This document shows positions 15,641-34,200 of a stretch of DNA of 64,000 nucleotides, in pieces. Each line of letters begins with the position of its first letter. Within the stretch, counting starts at the first letter, position 1. A program made the position numbers and the translations under genes. This stretch comes from Apostichopus japonicus (Eukaryota > Echinodermata > Holothuroidea > Aspidochirotida > Stichopodidae), in contig NC_092576.1 in NCBI RefSeq assembly GCF_037975245.1, positions 38,153,111 to 38,217,110 on the forward strand. Direction: 5' to 3'. The notes under the pieces were generated by a model. It ran no database searches and was not told where the DNA came from. It worked only from the letters and a program-made list of their open reading frames with translations.

Positions 15641-16757
15641 TACACTACAGTATGTTACAATACAATGTATACTGGTTTCAGTACAGACTGTGTAATGTAA
15701 TGGACACTTGTTATACCACAATGATATTAAACTACTCTACTATGCTGTGGCGATTAAGCAGAGAAATCCTTACAAGGTTAAACAGTTTAAAATAGTAAAT
15801 AAATATTTACTGCAGTTCAGCAGGTACCGAGATCATTTCTTTCATTTTGATATTTGTTACTAATTGTTCTACTTTACTGTAACAATGACGATACATAATA
15901 TTTGGTTTAGAATATTTGAAACAATTCCAAGTCGTTAAAGTGTAAGATACGTTAAGCTCATTCCTGTAAGGGAATGTTCGGCGAATGTCCCAGTGATGGT
16001 AGGTCAGTGTGATCCTAAATGAAAATCCTGCAGGAAACAAAATGTTAATTATATAATATATCTATATTAACAAATAGGTAGCTTAGTTTAATTTATTGAG
16101 AGTTATAAATACATAGCTCTGGTTATGTTAATAAATGTACTATGTTGATTTCATTTTTATTCTGTTTCCCAGTTTTGTGGCCGAGTAATGCCTGTCATCT
16201 TGATCTCCAATCCGGTCATTGGAAGATGGTTGGTTAGACTTTTGTTCTGTCTGAATTAAATTTGCCTGGATGTGTTGTGTTTGCGTGTGTTTGTGTGGAT
16301 GTGGAGAGAGGGGGTCTGTGATATGGGTTGTAGAAATAAGGATTATCATTTTTTGGTATTTTTTCCTTAACATTTTATGTATAACCTTTCTGTTTTTATT
16401 TTCTCTAATGTCTTCCACGGACAGTAACGTACTATTTAATATCCATCGTTATACTTGCACTTATAGTTATTCATGCCGTACAAGGCGACAATACAAGACA
16501 TGATACTGTTTTGACTTATCGGATTGCAGGAGTTGATTCCTTACACAAGTTCTGTATGTACTGTACAGTGCGCCCATACAGGTAACCACCATCGTGCCTC
16601 ATTACACACTACAGGAATCTTCATAGATATTAGTTAGTATTGTAAGGACTGATATCGTGGGACTTGATCATATACATAATTTTCATAAATTATGATTATT
16701 CTATACCTTATCATTTATCATATGTTATTTCCAAAACAATGTTTATCTTGTTAATAG

Positions 16758-16877
16758 GCTGATGACGTTCACACTATTACAGAGTTGTGCTCACAAACTG
16801 TAGTCATCAGTAACAATGACAGTGTGCCAGTACAGAGGTCATCCATAGAGCTCCTGCTAAAAGCATCCAGTCATAAT
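16758..16877 (+). pseudogene. copy of the 3' tail of the NACHT exon
   Basis: Reads ADDVHTITELCSQTVVIS, then NNDSVPVQRSSIELLLK, then ASSHN before GTAAGT. It aligns with the end of exon 2 (EEIRKTVKELCSNSVII, LLQRSTVQLLQ, ASSHD). Length is 120 bases, phase 0 at both ends, preceded by an AG. The similarity appears to run upstream into in-frame TAA TAG just before 16758, so it could be a truncated relic, or an exon recut with a new acceptor. It lies in intron 4 next to a frameshifted copy of exon 3, so the pair looks like a duplicated and decaying block. Confidence 0.6.
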
Positions 16878-18568
16878 GTAAGTACACAGTTAATGGGCCA
16901 CGTGAGTAAGGAACTTGTAGAATATAAAATTACAAAATAATTCCCGACCACCTTAGTGTGAGGAAGAATACATCATATAATACGTTTACCTTTGATCATT
17001 ATTGAAATGATAATTTTTAAACAAATACTACAACCAAGTCTCACCATAAACATTCAACAAATATCAAAATAAAAACAACTATTCATTACCATCCATGTTT
17101 CTCCCATTAATTGTCTGTATCATGAAATAAGTCAATATCAAAAATCACCTTCCTCTCAAAAGTAAACTATTCACCTTCCTATAACTCTTAGCAAAACCCC
17201 CAAAAATACATATCACTCCACCCCAACCCCTCCAGTCACGGGGTACAGTTTAAACCTCTAACTGAATTCGTGGCTTTGGTTACGTAAAGTTTAAACACAA
17301 AGAAATTTTGCTCAATCATTAAATATGATAAAAAAATAATTGTAAAACCGATAAAATGATACCTTAAAGAAATGAACATCTAGAAATCTACAACACCAAA
17401 GACCAATCGCTAACACCCCCCCCCCCCCCACCACCGACATTAAATTGTCACTCAACTTGTATTTAATAAACAGTAACCCTGCATACAGTCCAAACTTGAT
17501 ATAAATATCTTTAAATAACCAACCTACCACTCCCTCAAATTTTACCCTCCTCATGAAATGGAAACTCCTGAATCTACTACTGTCTGTATCAACAGAGATC
17601 AAAGAACTCTTGATAATTAACCTTCACTAGAACTAAATATGTAATAACTAAACAACAGAAAAATTAAATTTCACCCCCTCTTATACAATAAATATGAATA
17701 TATGTATAATATGTCACACCAGTTGCTCTCATGACTGGATTTCCTTCATCTGCCTTAATGGAAGCTTAATGTCTTCAAAGCAAACAGTAAACAACCACAA
17801 ATATTTACGAATTGCTTTCATATGATTCATAAACAAATGACTATAAAATCGCTTGCAAGTCAACTTTCGTATATTATTCAAAACAAACGCAGCAACAAAT
17901 AATACGTACATATTACAATTTGTTGTTGTATATTTCCAAACGCAATAACACATTTAAATAGCATTACTAACCAGACTCACCACCCTTGATTAATAGTCAA
18001 AGCAGATGAACAAATTATATTTTAAAGTAAACAACAACAATTAGTTACACGCGTTAGTGTATTCTTCAACAACAAACCAAATGTTATTGTTGTATTCTCT
18101 TTAAGCTTACTTCTTCAAGAATAAATCTCAGTCTCAATAAACACAATAATGTTAATTAAAAACAGTTGTTTGTAAACAAGATAAACAATCGTGACACCTA
18201 ATCTCAAAATATAAACAATGACATAGATAAGAAACTGTTTACTCGGTGTTTGTACCGCACACTAAACCTCCTCTACTTCCTGGAAAAAACAAGGTATACA
18301 GTTTCACTCTGGTTCCAAACAGCTAATTACATTAAAATAGGTACCTATTGATTGCATACATCGTTGCTTCACCCCATCTCTTTTTGCAGATTTCCTCCTA
18401 CCAATAAAGCACAAATTATATTTAATATATATGTATATATTAGCGGTTTCCATGCTCACCCACCCTAAAGCAAAGTTAATATTCCTTAATTAATTATAAT
18501 TGTATTAATTTGTATCCTGTAAACAAACATGATGATATTAATTCTATTTATTATTTTCCTTTCTTCAG

Positions 18569-18778
18569 ATTCCCATATACAGTGTGGATCTAAACTGGTC
18601 CTTTAGTAAGATTGATGAAGATGGGAACATTATCCTCTCCTCTGGTCTCTCACTACCAATCATAACATCAATAGAGAGTATGACCATACAGACAGAGGAA
18701 GGGAGAGAAATGAAAAAAACATGAAGTTAATGGAATATTAAACTATCTACAACACTCTCAAAGATTCAAGAAACTGGA
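18569..18778 (+). pseudogene. frameshifted copy of NLR exon 3
   Basis: After TTCTTCAG it reads IPIYSVDLNWSFSKID and continues like exon 3 to about 18710. A run of seven A residues (18714-18720) is then followed in frame by TGA. The rest matches exon 3 in another frame (VNGILNYL, QRFKKL) and ends at a GTAAGT donor. It is 210 bases, where 212 would be expected from its extra codon relative to exon 3. The frame break sits in a homopolymer, so an assembly error cannot be excluded; otherwise the copy is dead. Confidence 0.72.
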
Positions 18779-18793
18779 GTAAGTACACTTAAT

Positions 18794-18895
18794 AGTTATG
18801 TATATAATGTAAGGCATTAATTAAAGATCTACTTGATACTAATGAGTTATGTATATAATGTAAGGCATTAATTAAAGATCTACTTGATACTAATG
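18794..18895. repeat. perfect 51-base tandem duplication
   Basis: Two adjacent copies (18794-18844 and 18845-18895) of a segment starting AGTTATGTATATAATG and ending CTTGATACTAATG. I see no difference between them, which implies a recent duplication. It begins 16 bases after the donor of the broken exon copy. Confidence 0.95.
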
Positions 18896-20718
18896 ATGTA
18901 AACAAGATATGAATTATTGATACAGTTATATTTCATAGTTACTGAAGGTTGTTTATGAATAGGTTTAGATAAATGTAGAAGTTAAACAAAACGAATGAAA
19001 AAGAAATTGGACAAAGAAATAAACTAACAATGAAAGAACAGTCATCAGGTAAGGAATATGATTACTGGGAGAGTAAAATAGAGACAAAATGAGACAGAAA
19101 CACATAAAATTGACTTATAAATTCTTCAAAATATGAAATGTGTTTATATAAAAAGATATCAGGCCCTAGCTTACACATCAAATTAATATATCTCATTTAA
19201 ATAATAATGATAATAATACTAAACAAGTAGGATTTAATTTGATCAAGATATGAGGCACCATAACTGCAGAGGTGAAAAAAAAAATTGCCAAAAGCAACCT
19301 TGATGTACACAAACTTCTATCAGTTAGATTAACCAAAACAAATTAATAAGATAAAAAGAAAAGGAAAAAACAAAACTCAATGTTTTATCAGGACTCTTTC
19401 GCTGCATAAGTAAAGTATGAATTAACCGACAATTAATGCACATTGATATTTAAGTAAGGAAAAAAAAAACGGTGATATAAGTTAAACAGAATGTAATTTT
19501 TTTTTTCATCAATTCATATGGTACCCCTCTCAACTATATTACCATAAGCTTTCCTTTATCCACCCCCTACAATTATGAAAGACCACTTACCCATTTATGT
19601 TTATGTTTATAATACTTGGTTTATCTTGTTAATAACACCATTCATTGTCAGGTATCCCCTCCTCCACCCACCCCACCCCACAATCCCACACCTACACATA
19701 CTCAGCAAGGTCTCCTTCTGTCATACTATTATCGTCACTCTCTTCTGATTAACAACCTGTCTTCACCTCCTTCACTCCAACCCTTTGCCCTTCCCCCTCC
19801 CCCACCCACCACCCCATGCAACAAGAAGCTCATGATGTATGCATATGATTAACCCACATAACATTACAGGCAATCCCACACAGTAGAGACCAATCAAGCA
19901 GTCTATATGTAAAAAACACTCAAAATCACGTATATATTTTGCCTTTCTATTCATATTGTTTGCAGTACATACCAGTAGAAACAAACACAGTACATCTGTT
20001 TTTAGCTTGATATTTGAGAAGATTTTACTGTAGATGCTTTCTAACATTGCAGTATTCTGCTCACCAACCCCCTCCCCCCCCGTTCCCCCTCCCCGCCGCA
20101 CACACACTGACACACACACCTTCCCCTTTCCAAACCTACAAGGCCTACGACCCTTCTGTAATCTATATAAACTGTGCATTGTGTTGTCACCAAATTTCCA
20201 GTTGAAAAATTTAGCCATGTCATACATACCCTACACTGTACACATTTATATCATACATTTGTACGTTAACCATTTCTTCTCTCTTTTTTTACTCAAACAG
20301 TGCACATTATTTTCTCCTAAAAGTCTGTTGAACTTATTTCATCATTTCTTTTTATCTTGCTAAAGATGTACACTGACTGTACTGACACTTTCAATAGTCT
20401 AACATTGTCTTTTGTTCAACACCTGTCAATCAAATACTTGAACAATACAATGAAAAGAAGTTGTATTCAATGGAATAGACGCGCGCGTCCTTAATATAAA
20501 CACCTGGTATTTACTGACAAACAAGTACCTCGAGGTTGCCATGGATACGTCTAGACACTTTTTGGTTTGAAATCGTTTGGGAGGACTTCGTGATGTAAAG
20601 TTTTTTGAAGAAGAATTTGTTGTTTTTTTTATTTTTTTTTATTTTCCTTTTTTGAAAGTAATGGATAAAGACGAAAGAAAAGATAAGGCAATAGAAGAAA
20701 TAGAAACAGAAAGAAGGA

Positions 20719-22700
<1,982 letters not shown>

Positions 22701-24958
22701 TAAGTATCACGTGACATAAAATAACAATCAAACTTATTATGTAAGGTGTCGAACAGAAATTAAAAGGGTATAGTTATAGTTATCATAATTTTTGAATTAC
22801 CTCGCAAACATTGCGGTATATCACCGGAGAGTAATTATGTATAAAGCGCACGTCGTTAATGACATAGATCAATAAGCTAAGACATCGTACCGCTGGTACA
22901 TAATGTATTATGAAATGGAGATTAACTATGGTATCTCTTATTATATGATTCATTTTAAAGGTTATTTTAATCGCGCGTGTGATCTTGATGGAGCCTCTGA
23001 TTTTGTCTCTTTGTTTGTCAAATTTTCTTATACTTTATTCATTAGCTTCTGTGACTGTCTGCTGCCTCCTTATACACCGATACAGGATTTGTTCAATTTA
23101 ATATCAAAGAAAGTTAAAGGTAAAGTAACAATAAATGTTGATCGACTAATTATGGATTGATTATTTTATCTTGCCTTCTTCTGTTCATATAGTTGTTTCT
23201 CTATTCTTTTGTAATTCAAGAACATAAAGATACACATTAGATTATGTTAAAACCGTGCCAGAATAAGACCATTTCTTCTATTTACACAGATGACGAAAGA
23301 AATTTAACAAATTAGTGACATAGCTGGGAAAGTGCTTTGAAACAATTTTTGTATATCATTTAAGTTTACTGTAATATACTAAACTTTCCGTGCATATATT
23401 TTTGCACAGAAACAAGCAGAGATATCAAAGGATTACAAACATAAATAAAACCTAGACCATGTACAGTATAATCAAATAGCTATTACATGGGGAGGTTGAA
23501 TATGTTAACATTAATGACATTAATCTCTTTCTCTTTCTCCCTGTAATAATATAACATTATGACGTGTTGTGAATCCCTCTTAAATCGTTGTGGAAATTTT
23601 TAACAGGACATGGAAAGTTGAAGCAGGGAGGGGGGTGTTGAGTTTAGTGGGTTTGTGAGAGTGAGGAATAGATCACCAGGGCTGTGCATGTTTAGTACAG
23701 TACAGTGATATCTGACATGAACGTAGCCGGTACCCTGAATCTGATGCAAAAACTTACAAAGTTCCCATTGAAGCCGCTCTGGACTAAATACATGCGGTGT
23801 GGCTTGAATAAATTAAAATAACAACAAAATACTGAGTTAAAACGTGAAATAATGCTCCTAGCTGTAATATAAAGGAAGCGGTACCACTGGTAGTGAACAA
23901 AGGTGAAAAGCGAACATGAAACAAGAAAAATGTAGCTTGCTAATGTTTCCATCAGGATATTCCACATCATGACGCTGATCAATTTACCGATATCTGTCTA
24001 TAAAGGATCATGGATTGTATGCAAAACTCACGCTTTAAGGACAAATGCTCAGGTTATATGATTGCTTTTTAATCGTTAACTTGTTTTTTGTTGTTGTCAT
24101 CTGCAATGTTATAACTATCAGAGATAGATCTGAAACATGAATTCAGATTAAACATGACGTTTCCGTGTTAATAACTTAAGATATCTGGTAAAAGAATGTT
24201 AATATACATTAACTCAAAACTTGTTATAAATTATTGGAAAACATACATTTACAGATATCTGCTATCTCAATTTCAGTAACTGAAAATGAAACATATTTGA
24301 AGCGATCCGTGTAAGGTTTGGTATAAATTACATTTCAAACGCACATACAATGTTTGAAATGAGCATTGTACACAATTGTACGCATTGTATCCAATTAATG
24401 CACATAAGAAGACAAATGCTGAATAGTTGCGAATATGTTTTAACCGTCTTCTCAAGTCTCGAATGATGGCAACTAGACCATTCTACATTAAAAATAGTTT
24501 AGTGTTGGAATGCAACCAGACATTTTATAGATATATTTCTGTGATATAACTATGTTGGTATCACACATTTAACTTTGGAGAAAAACACTGAGACAAACTG
24601 ATTGCTCCCATTGGTCTTTCTTCTTGTACGTTTCCTCAATCTTCAAGTAACCAGTCTTGTCTTCAGACGAAACTTAATGGACTGGCACAATCAAAGAAAT
24701 ATATCAAATTAGTTTCACTGACCGGTCGGATAAGCAAACTGTATGAATCAATCAGTTTACAGGTTTTCCTTTAGCATGAAAAAAATAAACGGAATTCAAC
24801 TGTTTACTGTATGTGCCTCAGTAGCGAAATCTTTGGAAGTTTGACCTGATCCAAACATAGATTATAAAATTGAATGCCGTTCTATCTTGTATCATCTGTT
24901 TTTATTGTTGATACTGATTACCTACCCTAACCCTGCTTTGTTTTTATTTATATTTTAG
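22701..24958. other. intron sequence between satellite 1 and exon 5
   Basis: Ordinary AT-rich DNA; a short open frame at 22903-23160 has no recognisable domain. Nothing else was supported. Confidence 0.5.
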
Positions 24959-25056
24959 TTTTTTGGCTGCCTTATGGACCAGGCGAAGGGTACTACATAC
25001 TAAATCTCCAGTCTGGTTGTTGGGAGCTGATTTTTGGACGTTCTTTACTCTTCCCG
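24959..25056 (+). CDS. NLR gene exon 5
   Basis: The acceptor TATATTTTAG precedes two bases that complete the codon split by exon 4 (G + TT, Val). The frame then reads FWLPYGPGEGYYILN, then LQSGCWELIFGRSLLFP, to a GTAATG donor in phase 0. Length is 98 bases, residues 632-664. In other frames the region contains stops. The segment is not a domain I can name; it sits after the LRR-like exons and may be a C-terminal cap. Confidence comes from agreement of phase on both sides (exon 4 and exon 6). Confidence 0.58.
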
Positions 25057-25855
25057 GTAATGATCGCTCATCGTTTATTTTAATAGGAACCCTTGATGGT
25101 TTAATTCACTAAAAGAGACCCACCGAATGGAAGTTTATTTTAAACCAATGCTGGTCATTTCAAAGGAAAATTTGGAGATTATTATTATATTGCACCCACT
25201 TAACTTTATCATGGCGGAAACAGCTCAGAAGTTTTTATGTTCTGCGATTTAAGTGACGCAGAAGTAACATCAAGCTAAGATATAAATAAGCATGTTTACT
25301 AACTTCATTGTGTGATATGTCATCGATATAAGATATAAGGGATTTTGAGGTATACCAACGTTTGGTGACAGATAAACAGTGCCGCTTCACTATGCTTTTA
25401 GAAGGAAGTACACTTTGAAAAGGCTGTCAACGAGATGTTTGTTATCTGAGATATTTCTCACAACAGTCGACATTGTGTACAGATTTACGGTTCTGTTAGT
25501 TTATAATGTAATAGAGAGTAGTAAGGTGGGCAATGAATCAGAATATATCACTCTGTAAATGATTCAGTAATCATTTTCACCACAACGACATCACTGGTGG
25601 GGGTAAGGGATTGGTAGAATGGGGATGGGGGTTGGGAGAGTTAGGGTTAGGGATTGACGGGTCGGACGAAATAAATGTTTTGAAGAGATTATCGATCGAA
25701 GTTGCGTATTATGAAGGTGAATCATTATCCTTAGCACGGAATGTTTGCTCTATGTGTATTGTTGTTACATGTGCTCGAAGTAAGAATATTCAATTTGCTT
25801 GCATTGTCGAGCGATAGTAAAAGCATGCGTTTTATTGCTAAAATTTTCTAAAATG

Positions 25856-28520
<2,665 letters not shown>

Positions 28521-28694
28521 GAAACTGTTCATACTTGCTAACGATATATTTCATTTTTCGCAAACTTATACAGTTACTTATTTCGCTATCTATATCTATA
28601 TTATTCCTACTGGACAAGACTATCGTTTACTGGGAAAATAATTAAAAGTTTCTTGTATTTGTTCTCATCTCCATTCATATTACCTTATTTACAG

Positions 28695-28742
28695 ACGAAA
28701 GCCATTGGAGATGAATTGACAGAAGCAGAATATCGTCAAGAG
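28695..28742 (+). CDS. NLR gene exon 6
   Basis: Acceptor TTATTTACAG, donor GTAATG. It is 48 bases and phase 0 at both ends, reading TKAIGDELTEAEYRQE (residues 665-680), an acidic, probably helical segment. The phase agrees with exon 5 upstream and exon 7 downstream. The exon is too short for family recognition. Confidence 0.5.
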
Positions 28743-30018
28743 GTAATGTTATGCAAATAGTGAATATTATACTTCATTTAGTAAATCGGTCAGTATGATA
28801 CATACATATACATGTGTACAGTGAGATACCTGTGTCAGTCCAGATTTAATAGCCACACATAAAATCAATTAAAGCCCTAGCACATGTTCCATAGTAAACA
28901 TTTATACTTTATTTTTTGGTTAAACACAAACTACTTCCAACGATACACATTTTACATATAGGCGTTGGTACATGTTAAACAAAATCTGGTCGAATAACAC
29001 GACGTCTTTACGGTATCATATAATCAAATACGCATCATTAATAAATAAAAGTAAAAGCAACATATATATAAACAATCCCTTAAAATTCAAAGTTTTCTGT
29101 TTTCAATTTACATTTTGGCCACTTGCTTTAGGCAGACAAATAAACTATGCAGACACTTTGGGTGGGTGTGTGTAATGTTATTTAAGAGGCAAATAACATT
29201 ATTTAATATCAAAAAATTATAATGCACAAACGATGGATTTAAACGTTAAAATGAAAAACTGTACCAAGGAACTGAACTGATCATTCATTTTGCCTTAGTA
29301 ATGTGTTTCAAATATTTCGTATCAGACTTTCGAGCTACATATCTTAAATATGAACATCTGAAACAGTACTGGCTCTAAAATGTCCCTCTTTCGTACAACT
29401 ATGAGATATCGACAACTTAAATTCTTTTTAATTCATTATTTTGAAGGTTTTTTATGCACACTGTAGGATGGATAGGGTGGTATGTGAATAGCAAAATCTG
29501 AATGTGGGTATATCATTATTGTTGTCTGTTAACATTATTAAGTCTAGGTTAACACGTCTATAGTCGTATCAGAATGTTTGTGGAAGAATGGCAGGTAAAA
29601 TGAGCAGCGGACCAGTGAAATAATAAGTTTAATTTAATTGTTTGAGGTTCTTATCTTGGTATCAAAATGTGGCTATATGTTACAGCGGACTATAGTATAC
29701 TGTTTATATAAATGAGACGGTTTAGTTCGAGAGGTTTGTATGCCTAATTTTTGTGTGATTACAAACTACCTTATATTAGTTAAAGACTAATTATGGTGAT
29801 AGGAAGTCGATTCATAATTGATGCTATTCATTATATGTATATATTGCTTTATGTGTTGTGAGAGAAGGAGTCGCAGTTAAACAGAGGCATTGCATTCATC
29901 GCTTAGAGCAGTCTTGGGATAAATATAATTTCTGCTGGCGGGGAGGAGTGACGGTGAGGGCATTTGAATGTTTTATCTCATTTTTACCTTAGTTTCTTTC
30001 TTTTTGGATTTTCTTCAG
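28743..30018. other. NLR intron 6
   Basis: AT-rich, with nothing recognised. The acceptor is pyrimidine-rich (GATTTTCTTCAG). Confidence 0.45.
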
Positions 30019-30044
30019 GTAAAAAACTTCCGTCATCGCTACAG
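30019..30044 (+). CDS. NLR gene micro-exon 7
   Basis: A 26-base exon between TTTTCTTCAG and GTAAGG. It reads VKNFRHRY plus two bases, continuing the charged helix of exon 6 with a basic stretch. Phase 0 in, 2 out. Both splice sites are strong, and the next candidate acceptor (31218) fits the phase. At this length chance is a real alternative. Confidence 0.42.
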
Positions 30045-31218
30045 GTAAGGAAATAGTGCTAAAAGAGAGCAAGTTCAAAATACTACAAACAAACATAAAA
30101 AAAGGAAAGGTTTGGTTTCATCCAAACATAGAACGTATCATTATATCCGCAGCATTACACCTAAATAATTACAATGTCACTCGTGTGAAACTGTTGTATA
30201 TCTAAGTAAATATCAAGGTTTAAAGTATGAATTTGTAATTAAAACAACATTAACGAATGCTAATGCAAATTTGATATGGTAACTCTGAATATTGTTAATG
30301 GCATGGATCATTATTGTCATTTGAAACAATGATAAACATGCGATGACCCTTTAGACCAATCAATTAAATTAAGATATTGATTCCTTTACTGTTTAGACAC
30401 ATTGCTGTAGTTGCGTAAGCCATTTTATTTAAGTTTATTTGTTAAGTGTAGATCATAACAGTTATCAACTTTAACATTTTCCATTTAATGAAATTACTTA
30501 AACAATTGCAATTAAACGTTTATATATCTAAAAACGTTAGACAAACCTTCATCATTGTAGTGTTTGCTACTAGTCCTTAGATTGATTCAATAACACTTAT
30601 GTTACTGCTCTAATGAGAAATGAAGGTGTAACGGCATAGTCATTTACAATTATGAAGAATTTTCAGTCGTAAAAAATAGCAATGCCAAGTGACAGCATGA
30701 AAGGAACAAGGGTTGTTTTGGTCTGTTTCTGCAATGGTGTAACCTTTTTATTTATTTTTATTTTGGGAAGAATGCTCGAAAGGGTACGACATGTCATGTT
30801 TACAACTTACGAACGTTTTGGTCGATCATAGGTTTTAATAAAGCTTCATTATCAACGAGGCTAACATAGACCAGACTAACTTACAATGTGTAAAATTATT
30901 GTATATAAATTAAAACACAGAATTGATACCCAAATGAGAATTCGATACCCCTCTCATTAGACCACTCCACGGAGGACAAAACAGTAATGTATCAATCGGC
31001 TCCTCGTGACAGATTCAATCTGAAACTCATTAATGCTTCTTAAAAGATTGATTTGAATATGTTTAAAACACATAACTGATATGATCGTAAAATGTCAATC
31101 TATTTATATATTAACTTAGAAGTGCTGGAGACTATTTTATGTACTATAAATGATATTAGAGTGTTTAGATATGTCAGTTATCATTATGCACTAGTTGATC
31201 TTACTTTATTCTCAACAG
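30045..31218. other. NLR intron 7
   Basis: AT-rich, no feature recognised. Confidence 0.45.
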
Positions 31219-31291
31219 AGATACCACATGGCAGCAGACCTGGGTAGTCTCAAGAGGAAAACGAAATCTTGAAACATATAAAAAGGTCTAA
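31219..31291 (+). CDS. NLR gene exon 8 (C-terminus)
   Basis: After the acceptor ATTCTCAACAG one base completes the split Arg codon. The frame then reads DTTWQQTWVVSRGKRN, then LETYKKV and TAA (31289-31291). In phase 0 the same exon would instead end at an earlier stop (SLKRKTKS), so the phase from exon 7 decides the C-terminus. AATAAA signals occur at 32053 and 32249; neither is close enough to be decisive. Confidence 0.48.
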
Positions 31292-34200
31292 ACGCATGGT
31301 CTTGCTAATAGCTAATCTCGAATTTTTGTGTGAAGTTGTAAGGTTGTGTAACTAACATGTGATGCAGGTGTAATTTTCCCAGACTGAATATAAACATGCC
31401 CACAACTGAACCAGTTTCCCTCGAATGACGGAATAGGAGTATGCATGGCCCACTGCTCACCACATTCTTTACTAAGTATTCCTCGGCTGTGATAGGAAGG
31501 GCCAAGAACGTCTATGTAAGGGCGTGAATAGAAGGAAGGGTATAGTGTTCCTACGATTGCTAATTTGTTTCACATGTAGGGTGTGGGGTCCTCCCCTGAA
31601 AAACAGACACTTACAGTTCAAATTGAGCAGATTCATATTTAGATGATTAATTAGGTATATAAAAGGGTCTTAAGACAAGTCACGACAACCCAAAGTAGTA
31701 GACAAGAGCAGTTATTTAATATAATCGATCCTCAACATCGTTGAATATCATATTAATGCTCATTGTAAAAAAAGAAAGATGCAGCATTCTCATCTGTTTT
31801 ATACATGTGTAAAAAGCAGAAGCTACTTTTTTGTCACGTGATCTCTAATCCAATGTCATAAGATATTAATAGTCAGCTGCCAAATTTCCATTGCTGCAAG
31901 CTATACAAAAGTGTTGGACAGAAAACCACTAGTGTTTTCACCACTAGAAGACATTTGTAGATTATGTAGTGACTCAAATTTGGAATGTTCTAGAAAGTTA
32001 TAAATAACACATAAAAAGAACATAAAATTGAAGATTAAAGCATTATGAAAAAAATAAAATTTGATGTTTGAAATACCTTTCTGCTAATATAAGTTTGAAG
32101 TATTGTGTCATTGAGTGCAACGTTTCCCTCAATGAATGCGAGGGGCCAGAAACACTCCTGCCTCCACTTGCAAAAGTGAAGAAGATTTTGCAACGGGTCA
32201 ATTTTCTCCTGTTCCTACAAGTTTGTTTAACTTGTACTTCATTATTTGAATAAAAAGATTACCTACACACCTATTTGATTCGACCGTAGATTTGCATAAT
32301 ACTACGAAATGAACCCAATGTCCATTGAAGCTAAATGTGTAATGCATGTGCTCTTTTTAATGCACTTTTTTATATTTTATAATTTTGTTTTAAATGTTCT
32401 CGTATTATGTCTTCGTGATTCCTTTCAAGGGTCTTTATATATCGGGACTACACCATACTACATACAGTATAATACTGACTACTCCATTCAACATACAGTC
32501 TAATACTGTTTCTTGTGTAAAGGTCTTCTTATTTTGTATTAAAATTCACTGAAGTGAATTGTTTGTTTGTTGGAACACACGCATTTCAAAATGCACTAAA
32601 ACCAAACGCTGACAGCCCAGTTGGCGTTGTTAAACTACTGTTATATTTTAATTTGACGAAACTCAAACATCAGAGTGTCATCACAAAAAGTAACTGGACT
32701 ACTAATCTAGCCGACAAACCATTAATTATGTTGTCAGTAGAAGTATCACACTTTTAAAGAGAAGAAATCTTTTCTTTTTTTTGTAGCAAGTAACACGTTC
32801 GCTATGAATAACAACTAGTTCAATGTGACACATGTTATTTTGTTAAAATATGGCATAATATTTAGTTTGGATGAGTGATAATTTAGAATTTATAAAACAG
32901 GATTAACAAAAGAAACAGTATTACCAAAAGAAGGTTGACGTAATCAACATATTGTTGTCAACAGAACATTCATACATCAGTGTATAGCATCCCACATCAG
33001 AGATGATATGATGTAATACTTGTATCACTTTCTATGTGGTACAGTTCTTAACACCTGAATGAGAATCAAATAAACTGTTCTTGTAAATAAAATGTAAGAA
33101 CATTTATTTGATTCATATTAAAAAAAAGGCAATCATGGTTATAACTCAGCTATAGAACAATCCAAATATATTATAGTGATAAACCCTCATATGTTCATTT
33201 TTAATTCTTACCTGTTTTGTATTAGTTTCATTATCGTTGCCATTCTTTTTTTCTTAAGTTTTTTTTCCAGAAGAAAAATAGAAATGTACACCATGAATGT
33301 ATCATTTGTCACAGTCATTGTATGGTAACACAAATGTATTCAAAATCCTTCATTATGTAGGTACGCTACTTGGAACGACATGGGCTGAGTTATTTGCTTT
33401 TTATTGGTTGTTGATTATAACTTTATATAATAACCATTATTTTGTTATAATCTTTAGAGTATATGTAACTAACCATATATTAATAATAAAGTTTGGCACT
33501 TTTCAAATGTATTGGCCTTTTAAAACTAAGACTAAGATAAAATCACATAAACTTTTTTGAGAACCAGTTTGAGGTAAATATGCAGGCCTACCTTGTTTAT
33601 GAAGAGACAAATCCTTCAATTGTAAAATCCTACTTAATAAATTGCTCCTGCGACGTACTTAGGCAGTGATAAATCGTTCATTTTGTTCACAATTTGATAT
33701 TGTTGTGAAGAAGCATACATTCGTTTAGGAAGCACTGTTACATTTCTTAAATAAAATACTGTACGCTAATGTCAACATGAACAACAACAACAACATTGAA
33801 CAAGGGAACATAAATTTTGTATTTTTACACGCGTTTGTATATAATTCCACCTGTTTAACGGAATTATACATTAACTTTAACGCATGCGCTAAGTGAAGGA
33901 AATGTTTCCTTCTTAAAAAAAGTTTATTTTCAATCTGTTCAAGTGTAAACCATTCAATTTCTGGAAAATATTGCTAACTCAAAGATAAAGCAGATAAGAC
34001 AGCTATGTTACCTGAAAAACTCAAAACTGATATTGCTTGTTCATAGTATGGTCGCTTTATTGTAATGTAATATTGGTTAACTGGGTTGCATATACTTGAG
34101 ATGACCAATTTCTCAGTTGACTATGTGACAGACATTCCCCACCATTCAGCTGGTAGTGGTTTCCTCTAATTTATCTGACCGCAGGGATATGGGTCAATGA

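Noticed and set aside
16530-16581. Possible 52-base exon (VDSLHKFCMYCTVRPY) that also fits the phase after exon 4
   Set aside because: The exon at 24959 fits the same phase, reads more like protein and leads on to exon 6 in phase 0. This one ends in phase 2 with no suitable partner.
19616-20363. Proline-rich frames on both strands
   Set aside because: Caused by C-rich and CA-rich simple sequence; no domain, and frames overlap.
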